DNA of 64,000 bases from Desulfotomaculum copahuensis (GCF_001655685.1 NZ_LYVF01000158.1:1-64000); one strand, 5' to 3'. Positions 1-8,707 are shown, counted from the first letter of the stretch. The notes: generated by a model not told the origin, from the letters alone. Program-made: numbers and translations.

Positions 1-1064
1 GCGGGGTACGGTCCGGTACCCGCCCCGCGGGTAAAAAAATTGAACTGCCAGGTATCATTATGAGCGTAATAAATGCCCGCCCCCCGCCGGCCCAACTGTC
101 CGGCCGCGGCCGCCAGGGCGTTGATCGTCCGTACCGTCTGTCCGCCCTGGCGGTAACGCTGCAGGCCGAAGCCCACCCAGATGGCGGCCGGGCACCGGGA
201 GACCAAAAGGCGGGCCAGTTGTCTGATATCCTCCTCCGCCACCCCGGTTTCCGCCGACGCCCAGGCTACTGTTACCTGTTCCAGAAGATATTTTTTCAAT
301 TCCGGCCAGCCGCAGGTGCGCCGGACAAGCAAATCCTCATTCAAAAGGCCTTCATCAACCAGACAGCGGATGGCGCCCAGAGCCAGCGCGCCGTCGGTGC
401 CCGGCCGCACCCGCAGATACAGATCCGCCCGGGCGGCGGTGGCCGAAAGAAGCGGATCCACACAAACCACCAGCCCGCCCCGCTCTTTGGCCTGCTGAAT
501 GAAATGCCAGCTGTGCATGGAATTCCAGACCGGGTTGACACCCCAGAGAACGATCAGCCGGGAACAGCTCAAATCCTCGGGATCCGGACAGCGGGGGGAG
601 CCGAAGTCATATTTCAAGGCATCCAGCCCGGCCGACCAGCAGGGGGAGCCGATGGCCCGGGTGGTATCGCCCAGGGAGGAAAAGAAACTTTCCACGGCAT
701 TATGCAACAGGCCAAAATTGCCTGAATATTTGTTCAAAGCAACCGCCAAAGTATTCCCGTAACATTCCTTCAATTGCAGGATCTGTCCGGCTATCTGCTC
801 CAGCACCTCCTCCCAGCTGACACGCTGCCAGTTGCCAGAACCGCGCGGGTACTGGCGCAGGGGATAGAGCAGTCTTTCCGGACTGTATACCTGCTGCACA
901 TACGAGTAGGCCTTCGGGCAAAGACAGCTGCGGGAAAAACCGTGCCGGGGATCTCCGCTGATTTTTTTGAGCACGCCTTTTTCCACATAGGACAATATGC
1001 CGCAAGCATCATAACAATTGCGGGGACAGGCATGACGCCGGATGGTGTAGCGGCTTTCAGTCAC
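1..1064 (-). CDS. Molybdopterin oxidoreductase, catalytic subunit (N-terminal part; runs off window)
   Basis: An open frame starts at a GTG (1064) behind GGGAGGAA and continues to base 1 without a stop, so only about 354 N-terminal residues are visible. It opens with the [4Fe-4S] domain of the DMSO-reductase superfamily: Cys13, Cys17, Cys21 and Cys49 (in CPKA). It continues with molybdopterin-domain sequence such as LIVLWGVNPVWNSM and a GSPCWSAG segment whose Cys could be the Mo ligand. The 4Fe-4S ferredoxin gene at 1384-1962 lies upstream on the same strand and is a natural electron partner. Family resemblance suggests a polysulfide/thiosulfate/DMSO-reductase-like enzyme; the substrate cannot be told. 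No twin-arginine signal is visible at the N-terminus, so a cytoplasmic location is likely. Confidence 0.85.
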   Translation of the reverse strand, partial: MTESRYTIRRHACPRNCYDACGILSYVEKGVLKKISGDPRHGFSRSCLCPKAYSYVQQVYSPERLLYPLRQYPRGSGNWQRVSWEEVLEQIAGQILQLKECYGNTLAVALNKYSGNFGLLHNAVESFFSSLGDTTRAIGSPCWSAGLDALKYDFGSPRCPDPEDLSCSRLIVLWGVNPVWNSMHSWHFIQQAKERGGLVVCVDPLLSATAARADLYLRVRPGTDGALALGAIRCLVDEGLLNEDLLVRRTCGWPELKKYLLEQVTVAWASAETGVAEEDIRQLARLLVSRCPAAIWVGFGLQRYRQGGQTVRTINALAAAAGQLGRRGAGIYYAHNDTWQFNFFTRGAGTGPYP

Positions 1065-1161
1065 ATTTCCTCCCGCCTTCCGGCAGTAAAGTGGGAAAGC
1101 AAATTCAGCCGGATCAAAACCGCCGCCGTTAAACCAAAACCGGTATAACCGGCTTAATAAT

Positions 1162-1190
1162 ATTTTAACATTGAACTTTTCCCGTGACAA
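1162..1190 (-). promoter_or_regulatory. Sigma-A-type promoter for the molybdopterin oxidoreductase gene
   Basis: On the minus strand, TTGTCA and TAAAAT are separated by exactly 17 bases, about 100 bp upstream of the GTG start at 1064. This suggests that the catalytic gene has its own promoter although the Fe-S gene lies just upstream. The rest of the 319-bp gap (1065-1383) holds no gene I can support. Confidence 0.5.
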
Positions 1191-1383
1191 GCCCGGAAGG
1201 TTTTCCCGGTACCGACACAAGCTCACCCGGGACGGCTCCGGGATATGTGTTAGCATGAATATGAACAGGGGTCTGTCCCTGAAGCATGCTCATACCACCG
1301 GCCAATTGTCCGGTTTAACCCGGTTTTTCGCCATTCTTGCAAACTGCACCCGGCTTTCGGAGCAAAAGGCGTGTTTTAGCCGA

Positions 1384-1962
1384 TCAGTCCGGCATACCAT
1401 CCGGCATATCCCCGCCTGGGTGCCACTTGAATCTGATCGACGGCCGGGTCAGCCGGGGATCGGGAAATCCGCGGGGCGGTTTTGACAAACCGTATATTTC
1501 CTCCGGATATTCCTCCAGGTCGATCATTTCCAGCGCCCCCGTGACACAGGCCTCTACACAGGCCGGCTTGAGGCCCGCATCCAGCCGCTCGCAACAAAAA
1601 CGGCACTTCTCCACCCTCTTTTTCTCCGCACTGAACCGGGGCGACCCGTAGGGGCAGGCGCTGACACACTGCCGGCAACCGCGGCAGCGTTTGACATCGT
1701 GTACCACAATACCGTCACGGCGTTTGTAGAAAGCCCCCTGCGGACAAACCCGCAGGCATTCGGGGTTGACGCAGTGATGACAGGAAACGGACAAAAAGAG
1801 CAGCCCGCCCTTGCCCGGCAAGGAGGCGACCCGCCGCCAGCGGGGCGGGTCATCTGCATTGTACCTGCCGGCATCCGCCGCCGCGCGCTCATTTTTGCAG
1901 GCCATTTCGCAAGCGCGACAGCCCAGGCAACGGTAAAGGTGAATTAAAAAACCCCGCTGCAT
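1384..1962 (-). CDS. Four-cluster ferredoxin subunit (DmsB/PhsB type)
   Basis: 192 aa from an ATG behind GGGAGGTG; an in-frame GTG three codons earlier overlaps the ribosome site and is unlikely. Sixteen or more cysteines fall into four ferredoxin-like groups (CLGCRACEMAC, CHHCVNPECLRVC, CRGCRQCVSAC, CRFCCERL...CVEAC), the pattern of electron-transfer subunits of molybdopterin oxidoreductases such as DmsB, PhsB and NrfC. It would pass electrons to or from the catalytic subunit encoded downstream. No membrane-anchor gene accompanies the pair here; it could lie beyond the window edge or be absent. Confidence 0.85.
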   Translation of the reverse strand: MQRGFLIHLYRCLGCRACEMACKNERAAADAGRYNADDPPRWRRVASLPGKGGLLFLSVSCHHCVNPECLRVCPQGAFYKRRDGIVVHDVKRCRGCRQCVSACPYGSPRFSAEKKRVEKCRFCCERLDAGLKPACVEACVTGALEMIDLEEYPEEIYGLSKPPRGFPDPRLTRPSIRFKWHPGGDMPDGMPD

Positions 1963-2183
1963 AATCCACACCTCCCGGCTAACGAAGACCTGGTCAAGAT
2001 GATTATATAACCGCCGGCGGCGGATGTCACGCTATAGTAAAGCCCGGGCCATGAATGGCAGTACGGCAAGTACATTCTTTCGGGCGGACGGAAGGCATGC
2101 CGCCTTTCCCGTACGCCCCGCCGGAGCGGGTACCACTTATCCTGGGTAACCGGGCCCGTAGATTGTAAATATTGTTAAACTGC

Positions 2184-2888
2184 TCAACCAACCACTAAAG
2201 AACCTTCTCCATGCTGTTTTACGGCGCCCCCCCGCCCGGTCACCCGCCCGCGCTCCAGCTTGATCACCCGGTCGCCTAGAAAGGCGGCTTCGTCCAGATC
2301 ATGGGTGACCAGAATAAACGGTATCCCCCAGCGCCGTTGCAACGATTTCAAGTCGCCCCGCACTTTTAGCCGGGTTTCATGATCCAGTGCAGAGAGGGGT
2401 TCGTCCAGAAGCAGCAACTCCGGACCGGCCAGCAGCGCCCGGGCCAGGGCGGTGCGCTGCCGCTCGCCGCCGGAAATCTGCCCCGGGTAGCGTCCGGCCA
2501 GATGGGTGATCTGCAGCATTTCCAGCACTTCATGCAGTCCAACCTCCCCGGCCCGTCCGGTCCGGCCGCCCGTTATCCCGTAGGCGGCATTTTGTTCCAC
2601 CGTCATGTGCGGGAACAGGGCATAATCCTGGAACACATAACCCACCCGCCGGCAACGGGGGGGCAGGTTTGTACGTGAGACGCTGGAATAAAGCACCCGG
2701 CCGTTTAGAATGATTTCCCCCTGCTGCGGTCTTTGCAAACCGGACAGGCACTGCAAAAGGGTGGTCTTCCCGGCCCCGGACGGTCCGAGCACGGCCAGAA
2801 TTTCGTTTTCCACAGTCAGCTCAACCTGCAGCGTAAATACAGGCAATCTTTTTACCACATTAACGGCGAGCAAATTCTTCATCGGCAA
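2184..2888 (-). CDS. modC: Molybdate ABC transporter, ATPase (short form)
   Basis: 234 aa. Walker A GPSGAGKTT, signature ISGGERQRTALARAL and Walker B ELLLLDEPLSALD are all present, followed by the switch-His region FILVTHDLDEA. The start overlaps the end of modB by 29 bp. Classical ModC proteins are about 350 aa with a C-terminal molybdate-binding (MOP/TOBE) domain. This one stops soon after the ABC core, so that regulatory domain is missing. The call rests on the neighbouring modA and modB, since the ABC core alone does not show the substrate. Tungstate cannot be excluded. Confidence 0.85.
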   Translation of the reverse strand: MPMKNLLAVNVVKRLPVFTLQVELTVENEILAVLGPSGAGKTTLLQCLSGLQRPQQGEIILNGRVLYSSVSRTNLPPRCRRVGYVFQDYALFPHMTVEQNAAYGITGGRTGRAGEVGLHEVLEMLQITHLAGRYPGQISGGERQRTALARALLAGPELLLLDEPLSALDHETRLKVRGDLKSLQRRWGIPFILVTHDLDEAAFLGDRVIKLERGRVTGRGGAVKQHGEGSLVVG

Positions 2889-3567
2889 TCGTCCACCTTT
2901 TCAATCTGCGTTTGCTCCACAGATTGACCCAGAAGATAACAGCGAAACTGAGCACGGTCATTATGCCCACCAGCACCAGGGCGGTGCGGTTTTCGCCGGA
3001 CTCGGTGGCCACGTAAATGGCCAGGGGCACCGTCTGGGTGCGGCCGGGGATGTTGCCGGCCACCATCAGGGTGGCTCCGAACTCCCCCAGGGCGCGGGCG
3101 AAGGCCATCACCACTCCGGCCACCAGCCCGGGCCAGGCCAGGGGCAGGCTGATCGTCCAGAAAACCCGCCACTCGCCGGCGCCCAGGGTACGGGCGGCAT
3201 TTTCAATGTTTCTGTCCACCCCCTGGAAGGAAGCACGCACCGTCTGGTAAAGGAGGGGGAAGGCCACCACTGTGGAAGCGAGCACCGCCCCCCACCAGTT
3301 GAAGACCACCGACACACCCCACAAGTAATGCAGTAAGCGGCCCAGAGGACCCTCCTTGCCGAACAGGAGCAAAAGACCGAAACCGACCACCGTGGGCGGC
3401 AGGACCAGGGGCAGGGTAAGTACCGACTCCACCGCATCCTTGCCGGGAAAGTCGCGTCCGGCCATCAGCCTGGCCGCGAGCACCCCGGTGAAAAAAACAA
3501 TCACCACTGCCAGCCCGGCCACCCGCAGGGATAATAGCACCGGCACCATTACTTCGTTACTGTACAT
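2860..3567 (-). CDS. modB: Molybdate ABC transporter, permease
   Basis: 235 aa from the ATG of MYSNEVMVPVLLS, placed after a GGTGGTTGGA ribosome site; earlier in-frame starts lack one. It has five to six hydrophobic segments and the ABC-permease EAA-like loop (ENAARTLGAGEWRVFWTISLP region), typical of ModB. It forms the membrane channel with ModC and receives oxyanion from the lipoprotein ModA encoded upstream. The 305-bp spacer to modA is unusually long for a mod operon and carries inverted repeats (separate entry). Confidence 0.9.
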   Translation of the reverse strand: MYSNEVMVPVLLSLRVAGLAVVIVFFTGVLAARLMAGRDFPGKDAVESVLTLPLVLPPTVVGFGLLLLFGKEGPLGRLLHYLWGVSVVFNWWGAVLASTVVAFPLLYQTVRASFQGVDRNIENAARTLGAGEWRVFWTISLPLAWPGLVAGVVMAFARALGEFGATLMVAGNIPGRTQTVPLAIYVATESGENRTALVLVGIMTVLSFAVIFWVNLWSKRRLKRWTIADEEFARR

Positions 3568-3643
3568 TTTCCAACCACCACCATAACCCGTAACCGGCAC
3601 CCGGACATACGGGAATCGCCGGAGGGGCAATCACCCCGGCAAA

Positions 3644-3739
3644 TGTCAGTACCGGCCGGCCGTGCAAGGGCCGGTATTTTACCGCAATCTGATGCCTGAC
3701 GCAAACAAATGGCTTCTGCACCGGCGGACGGTACTGACA
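3644..3739 (-). other. Structured spacer between modA and modB (inverted repeats)
   Basis: The 305 bp between modB and modA hold a perfect 11-bp inverted repeat, tgtcagtaccg (3644-3654) against cggtactgaca (3729-3739). Inside it a smaller hairpin pairs accggcc with ggccggt, sharing bases with the outer arm, so the two folds would compete. An open frame across the spacer (3549-3869) is not accepted as a gene. The layout fits a transcript-processing or attenuator element, but no named RNA family was recognised. Confidence 0.35.
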
Positions 3740-3872
3740 CAGATGGTCCCGGCGCTTCAGCCCGCCCGCATGGACAGATCGTGCAGGACATAGCTTCTTC
3801 CCGGACATAACATTGGTTTTCAGCCTTACCGGAGGGTAGAATATGCACCGGCAGGCCGGTTTTTCGCAAGTT

Positions 3873-4670
3873 TTACTTTTTCCCCGGCTTCAGGCCGTAT
3901 TGCTCGAATACCTGCATCCCCGGGGGCGAGGCCAGGTAGTTTAAAAATTCCCGCGCGACGTCCTTTTGCCGGGCGTTTTTGACCACCGCCGCCGGATAGA
4001 CGATGGGCTTGTGCAGGTTGTCCGGCACAGTCAGGGCCACCTTGATGTTTTTACCCATCATGGCGTCGGAACGGTAGACAAAACCGGCGTCCACATTACC
4101 CGTCTCCACATAAGTAAGCACCTGGCGCACATCGTTGGCCGTAACCAGTTTGGGCTGCAGTTTATCCCATAGCTTCAGGCTGTCCAGGGTTTCCTGGGCG
4201 TACTTGCCGGCCGGTACGGTCTTGGGCAGTCCCAGGCCGATTTTCTTCACCGCCGGTCCGGCCAAAGCGGAAAAATCTTTGATCTGCGGACCGTTTTGCG
4301 GTGTTACCAGTACCAGGTCATTGCTTAAAAGGTTCACCCGGGTGGCCGGATCGATCAGTCCCTCTTTGGCCAGCTGATCCATCTGGCTGGCACCGGCGGA
4401 AATAAACAGATCCACCGGTGCTCCCTGTTCGATCTGCTGTTGCAGCGCGCCGGAAGCTCCCAGGTTGTAGGTGATTTTTACATCCGGATGTGCCTTTTCG
4501 TAATCCGCCTTGATTTTACCGAGAGCGTCCTTCAGACTGATCGCCGCCGAAACGGTGACTTCCTTCTGCGCCCCCGCGCCCCGACCGGACTTTCCAGGCG
4601 TCTGGCCGCAGCCGGCCGCCAGGGCGGCCACCAGGAATAAAAGCAATACTCCCGCAGCCAACTTTTTCAT
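3873..4670 (-). CDS. modA: Molybdate-binding lipoprotein
   Basis: 265 aa starting at MKKLAAG behind GTGGGAAAGG. An N-terminal hydrophobic stretch ends in a lipobox (LAAGC), so the mature protein should be lipid-anchored outside the membrane. The rest matches ModA/WtpA-type periplasmic oxyanion-binding proteins: VSAAISLKDAL near the start, GASGALQQQIEQGAPVDLF, and a C-terminal FLNYLASPPGMQVF block. It delivers molybdate (or tungstate) to ModBC. Upstream lie a candidate Mo-cofactor riboswitch and a terminator, which fits supply of metal for the molybdopterin enzymes at both ends of this region. Confidence 0.9.
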   Translation of the reverse strand: MKKLAAGVLLLFLVAALAAGCGQTPGKSGRGAGAQKEVTVSAAISLKDALGKIKADYEKAHPDVKITYNLGASGALQQQIEQGAPVDLFISAGASQMDQLAKEGLIDPATRVNLLSNDLVLVTPQNGPQIKDFSALAGPAVKKIGLGLPKTVPAGKYAQETLDSLKLWDKLQPKLVTANDVRQVLTYVETGNVDAGFVYRSDAMMGKNIKVALTVPDNLHKPIVYPAAVVKNARQKDVAREFLNYLASPPGMQVFEQYGLKPGKK

Positions 4671-4774
4671 CCTTTCCCACTCCATTTCTTATATAGAATT
4701 TGTTTTTACCGCCCGGTTCATTCCCGGGCAACAACATACACCATTTCCGCACACCCCGGCGATTTTTCCAACCC

Positions 4775-4809
4775 AAAAAGCCAGGCATGCGCGAAAAGGC
4801 ACACCTGGC
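4775..4809 (-). terminator. Intrinsic terminator in the modA leader
   Basis: On the minus strand GCCAGG-TGTGC pairs with GCGCA-TG-CCTGGC around a CTTTTC loop and is followed directly by TTTTT. It lies between the riboswitch-like element (4837-4930) and modA, the expected place for a transcription-attenuating expression platform. Confidence 0.65.
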
Positions 4810-4836
4810 CGCTCTGGGTCACGTCATCGTAACACC

Positions 4837-4930
4837 ATCTCCTTTCCGCACGGGAGGCGTACCGGTTTCCCCATACACCCTGTCGGCCCTGGCACCGTGG
4901 CGACTGCTTTAGGTAACCGGGCTCGGAGAT
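4837..4930 (-). ncRNA. Candidate molybdenum-cofactor (Moco) riboswitch
   Basis: The minus-strand RNA closes with a terminal helix ATCTCC/GGAGAT and an inner helix CCGGTT/AACCGG. It contains the blocks CTCCGAGCC at the 5' side and CGCCTCCCGTGCGGAAAGGAG (shown as its two parts CGCCTCCCG and GCGGAAAGGAG) at the 3' side. These resemble my recollection of the conserved core of the MOCO_RNA_motif (Rfam RF01055), which in other bacteria precedes molybdate-transport and Moco genes. Position upstream of modA and ahead of a terminator supports it. The family call is from memory and was not checked against a covariance model. Confidence 0.6.
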
Positions 4931-5178
4931 CGATATTTTTTTTGTTTATTTCTCTTTCCAGGGAGGTTATTCCTTCCCGGACAAAAAAATTATTGTCTGC
5001 CGGCCGTTTAAAATCATTCCATGATAACTTTTTTCGCCACCGGGCAGGAAATAAATTGCCAGAAAAAGAAATAATAATGAATGCCGGGGCTCCAAAAAAC
5101 CTGATCCCGGATCAAAAACGAATCAGCGCGGTTCCTTGAACACGAATTGTTTTATATTTCGAAAATGAGGTGGAAAAT

Positions 5179-5427
5179 TTGGTTAAACTCTACGCTTTAA
5201 GCACCTGCCCCTGGTGCAAGAAAGTCAAGCAGCTGCTCAATGAGAAGGAGATCCCTTATGAATGCGTGGACGTGGATCTTTTAAAGGGAGCGGAACAGGA
5301 GCAGGCGCTGGTTGAAGTGGACCGGTTGACCGGTAAGAGGGCTTTCCCGGTCACAGTCATCAACGGCAAGGCAATCCAGGGTTACCGGGCGGATGAAATA
5401 CTGGAGGCGGCACGGAATGAAAAGTAA
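5179..5427 (+). CDS. Glutaredoxin-like thiol-disulfide protein
   Basis: 82 aa from a TTG that lies 5-6 bases after GAGGTGG; the GTG at 5170 overlaps that ribosome site. It has a thioredoxin-fold start with a redox CPWC pair (residues 11-14 of LVKLYALSTCPWCKK) and the FPVTVING cis-proline region, as in small glutaredoxin/NrdH-like proteins. Its stop overlaps the start of the following ferredoxin-thioredoxin-reductase-like gene, so the two are translationally coupled and probably form a ferredoxin-driven disulfide-reducing pair. Confidence 0.8.
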   Translation: MVKLYALSTCPWCKKVKQLLNEKEIPYECVDVDLLKGAEQEQALVEVDRLTGKRAFPVTVINGKAIQGYRADEILEAARNEK

Positions 5428-5791
5428 GGTTTTTTGTCCGGTCTGCCGGGTGTCTTTCCTTGTTCAAGAACCGGTGCAGCCGGGGGATGCACTGATCTGC
5501 CCGGTCTGCGGCGCCAAGCTGGAGGTCACGGAAACCGGCGCAGAAATCAAGGCACGCCGCTTCCCGCAGGAACCGCTGGTGGAAATAACTGAACGGGTGG
5601 ATACATTCGCCCGCTTGAAGAGCTACGTGTTCAATGAAAACAAGTCACTGGTGCTGGAAGGGCTGATGCAGAAGTTTGAAACATACGGCGACTTCTACTG
5701 CCCCTGCCGCTTTGACAATGTACCGGAAAACATCTGCCCCTGCCTGGAAACCCGCATGAACCAGGTACGCAAGGAAGGCAGTTGCCTCTGA
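5417..5791 (+). CDS. Ferredoxin:thioredoxin reductase catalytic-domain protein with N-terminal zinc ribbon
   Basis: 124 aa starting at MKSKVFCPVC, overlapping the glutaredoxin-like gene by 11 bp. The C-terminal half carries the FTR-beta cysteine pattern (FYCPCR ... NICPC ... GSC), which binds a [4Fe-4S] cluster next to a redox disulfide. The N-terminal CPVC ... CPVC pairs look like a zinc ribbon or rubredoxin-like knuckle, which plant-type FTR beta chains lack. Inferred role: reduction of the neighbouring CPWC protein with electrons from ferredoxin. Confidence 0.8.
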   Translation: MKSKVFCPVCRVSFLVQEPVQPGDALICPVCGAKLEVTETGAEIKARRFPQEPLVEITERVDTFARLKSYVFNENKSLVLEGLMQKFETYGDFYCPCRFDNVPENICPCLETRMNQVRKEGSCL

Positions 5792-5850
5792 GGGCTTTTT
5801 TACCTGCCGGAGTAAGTTTTACTCCGTTAACAACCAAAGAGGTTCTCTTT

Positions 5851-5882
5851 ACCGGTCGGGTTGCCGCCATAACCCGGCCGGT
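5851..5882. other. Long inverted repeat downstream of the FTR-like gene
   Basis: accggtcgggtt (5851-5862) pairs with aacccggccggt (5871-5882) with one mismatch around an 8-base loop. No T-run follows, so it is not a standard terminator; it may stabilise transcript ends between the convergent genes. Confidence 0.35.
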
Positions 5883-5921
5883 TAAATTATTGCCGCAGGT
5901 TCACGAGGAAACTAATAAATT

Positions 5922-5956
5922 GGCGGGCGTACCGTTTCAGGCACCCCCGCCTTTTT
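5922..5956 (+). terminator. Intrinsic terminator of the grx/FTR-like pair
   Basis: ggcggg ... cccgcc hairpin followed by ttttt on the plus strand, just before the convergent end of fdhA. Confidence 0.6.
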
Positions 5957-5986
5957 ATTCCGGCCATTCAGACAGGCCTGGTTACT

Positions 5987-8707
5987 TTACAGTGCAGGCG
6001 GCCGGCTGTCCGGCATCCCCCCGCTTTCCGTAAATCGCTCCACCTTGACGGCGGCCACCTTGTACTCGCCGGTTTTGCTGATTGGATCGAAGGCCGATAC
6101 AGTCAGCACATTGGTCGGTGACTCTTTGTAGTGGAAGCTCATCCAGATCATCCCCGGCGGCACCCGGTCGGTCACCTGGACTTTGGTGAGCAGCGAACCG
6201 CGGCGGGAAGTCACCCGCACCCGCTCGCCCGTTGCCACACCCAGATGCGAGGCGTCGGCCGGGTTGAGCTGGGCCATCTCCTCGGGCCGGTAGGCGTCCA
6301 GGCCGGCCGAATGGCGGGTGGTGATATTGTAGTGATAGAGTATCCGCCCGGTGGAAAGCAGGAAAGGATACTCCGCGTCGGGCATTTCCGCCGGCGGCAC
6401 ATGGTCGATACCCTTGAACAGCCCCTTGCCGCGGGTGAACTTGTCGGCGTGCAGCACGCAGGTACCCGGATGTTCGCAGTCCGGACAGGGCCACTGAATA
6501 CCGCAGGCATCAATGCGCTGATAGTTGATACCGGCATAACTGGGGGTCAGGGAGGCCATTTCGTCAAAAATATCCCCCGGCCAGCCGTAAGTCATTGGAT
6601 AACCCATGCGGCCGGCCACTGCACAGATAATCTGCCAGTCGGCCCGGGTATCGCCGATCGGCTCGATGGCCTTGCGCACCCGCTGCACCCGCCGCTCCGA
6701 ATTGGTAAAGGTACCGTCCTTCTCGGCAAAGCTGGCGCCGGGCAGGATGACGTCCGCATACCGGGCGGTCTCGGTCATGAAGATCTCCTGCACCACCAGG
6801 AAATCCAGGCTTTCCAGAGCGTGCCGGATGTGGTTGGCGTCCGGATCGGTGAGCACCGGATCCTCGCCCATGATGTACATGGCCTTCACTTTGCCCTCCA
6901 CCGCCGCTTCCATCATGTCCGGAATGGTCAGGCCCACCTTGTCTGACAGGCTTACTCCCCAGGCCTTTTCAAACTTGGCCCGCGCATCGGGGTTGTTCAC
7001 CGCCTGGTAGCCGGGGTAGACGTTGGGTAACGCACCCATGTCGCAGGCGCCCTGCACATTGTTCTGCCCCCGCTGCGGGTTCACCCCGGAACCGGGGCGC
7101 CCGATGTGCCCGGTGAGCATGGCCAGGTTGGCGGTGCTCATCACGTTAAACACGCCACAGACATGCTCGGTAATGCCCAGGGTGTAACAAATCAAGGCGT
7201 TGTAGCTGGTAGCATACAGCCGGGCTACGGCATACAGCGTCTCTACCGGTATACCGGTCATTGCCGCCACTTTTTCCGGAGTATAATTCTCCACTGTAGC
7301 TTTAAGTTCTTCAAAGCCTTCGGTGCGTTCCGCCACAAACTTCTTGTCGTAAAGATCCTCTTTGATAATAATGTGCATCAAGCCGTTGAGAAGCGGAATG
7401 TCCGTACCCGGCTTGAGCTGCAGCCAGTAGTCCGCCCGATCGGCCAGCTCAATGCGCCGGGGGTCGGCCACCACCAGTTTGGTGCCCTTTTCCACCGCCC
7501 GCATCATCATCGCCCCGGCCACCGGGTGCGCCTCGGTGGCATTGGCTCCGATGACAAACAATAGATCCGTCTGCTCAATGTCGGCAAAAGAGTTGGTCAT
7601 CGCGCCGCTGCCGAAGGAAGTGGCCAGACCGGCCACTGTCGGCGCGTGTCAGGTACGGGCGCAGTGATCGACGTTATTGGTGCCGATCACCGCGCGCATG
7701 AACTTCTGCATCAGGTAGTTGTCCTCATTGGTGCAGCGGGCCGAGGACAAGGCTGCTAAAGCGTCGCTGCCGTATGCCGCCTTCACCTCGCCCAGTTTTT
7801 TGGCCACCAGATCCAGGGCTTCGTCCCAGCTGGCTTCGACGAACTCCCCGTTTTTCTTGATCAACGGGGTGGTCAGCCGGTCCGGGCTGTGGATGAAATC
7901 GGTGCCGAAACGTCCTTTGATGCACAGGTCGCGGCCGTTCACCGGGCTGTCCGGGTTCGAGGTGACGCCGATCACACGGCCGTCCTTGACGTTTAGATCA
8001 AAGTTGCAGCCCACGCCGCAGAAGGGACAGGTGGTACGTACTTTCTTCACTTCCCAGCGGCGGGCCTTGCCGAGCATGGCCTTTTCCACCAGTGCGCCGG
8101 TGGGGCAGACCGATACGCAGCTGCCGCAGAAGGTGCAGTCCGACTGGGACAGGGGCAGATCCATGGCCGGTGCGACTTTGGTGTTGAAGCCCCGGTAGGT
8201 GTAGTCGATGATGTGCCGGGCCTGTTTTTCCGCACAGGCGCGCACGCACTTGCCGCACAGGATGCACTTGTTCATATCCCGCACGATAAAGTGATTGTCG
8301 TCTTCAATGGGGAAGGCATGCTTGTCCCCGGGGAAGGCGCCGCCCCGCACCCCGTACAGGTAGGCGTAATCCTGCAGCCGGCAGTCGCCGTTTTTATGGC
8401 AGGTCAGACAATCTTCAGGGTGGTTGGCCAGCAACAATTCCAGAATGGTTTTGCGGGCTTCCACCACCGCCGGGGAAGCGGTTTGCACCACCATGCCCTC
8501 AGTGGCGGTGGTCACGCAGGAAGCCGGCAGGTTACGCATCTTTTCAATTTCCACCACGCACAAACGGCAGCCGCCCCAGGCCGAAAGCATCGGATCGTGG
8601 CACAAAGTCGGAATGGGGATGCCCGCCTGCCGGGCCGCATCCAGCACAGTGGTCCCGGCCGGCACCGTCACCAGGCGCCCGTCTATGGTTAAAGTAACAT
8701 CAGCCAC
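5987..8707 (-). CDS. fdhA: Formate dehydrogenase, selenocysteine-containing catalytic subunit
   Basis: 906 residues if the in-frame TGA at 7651-7649 is read as selenocysteine (residue 353). The context is NVDHCART-U-HAPTVAGLA, the usual Sec site of formate dehydrogenases. GTG start behind AAAGGGGGAA. Domains: N-terminal [2Fe-2S] NuoG-like ferredoxin (CHDPMLSAWGGCRLC), His/Cys cluster (HPEDCLTCHKNGDC), two [4Fe-4S] clusters (CILCGKCVRAC, CTFCGSCVSVC), the MGD-domain cluster (CPFCGVGC) and molybdopterin domains to the end. With the NuoF- and NuoE-like genes just upstream it should form an NAD(P)- and possibly ferredoxin-linked soluble formate dehydrogenase, as in syntrophs and acetogens. A standard gene caller would split it into two frames. 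Confidence 0.93.
7607..7651 (-). promoter_or_regulatory. Selenocysteine codon and SECIS-like hairpin in fdhA
   Basis: TGA at 7651-7649 is followed, 12 bases later, by a hairpin at 7636-7620: GTGGCC - GGTCT - GGCCAC. The apical GGUCU is the same loop element as in the E. coli fdhF SECIS, and the distance is normal for a bacterial SelB-binding element. Confidence 0.85.

Noticed and set aside
60-762. Plus-strand open frames at the window start
   Set aside because: They are shadows of the minus-strand molybdopterin oxidoreductase frame, which runs unbroken from 1064 to the edge with recognisable motifs.
3549-3869. 106-codon frame between modA and modB
   Set aside because: It overlaps modB, has no ribosome site and odd composition; the inverted repeats explain the region better as RNA structure.
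7649-7651. TGA as a real stop or frame break in fdhA
   Set aside because: Both sides are in the same frame, the family's Sec site is exactly here and a SECIS-like hairpin follows.
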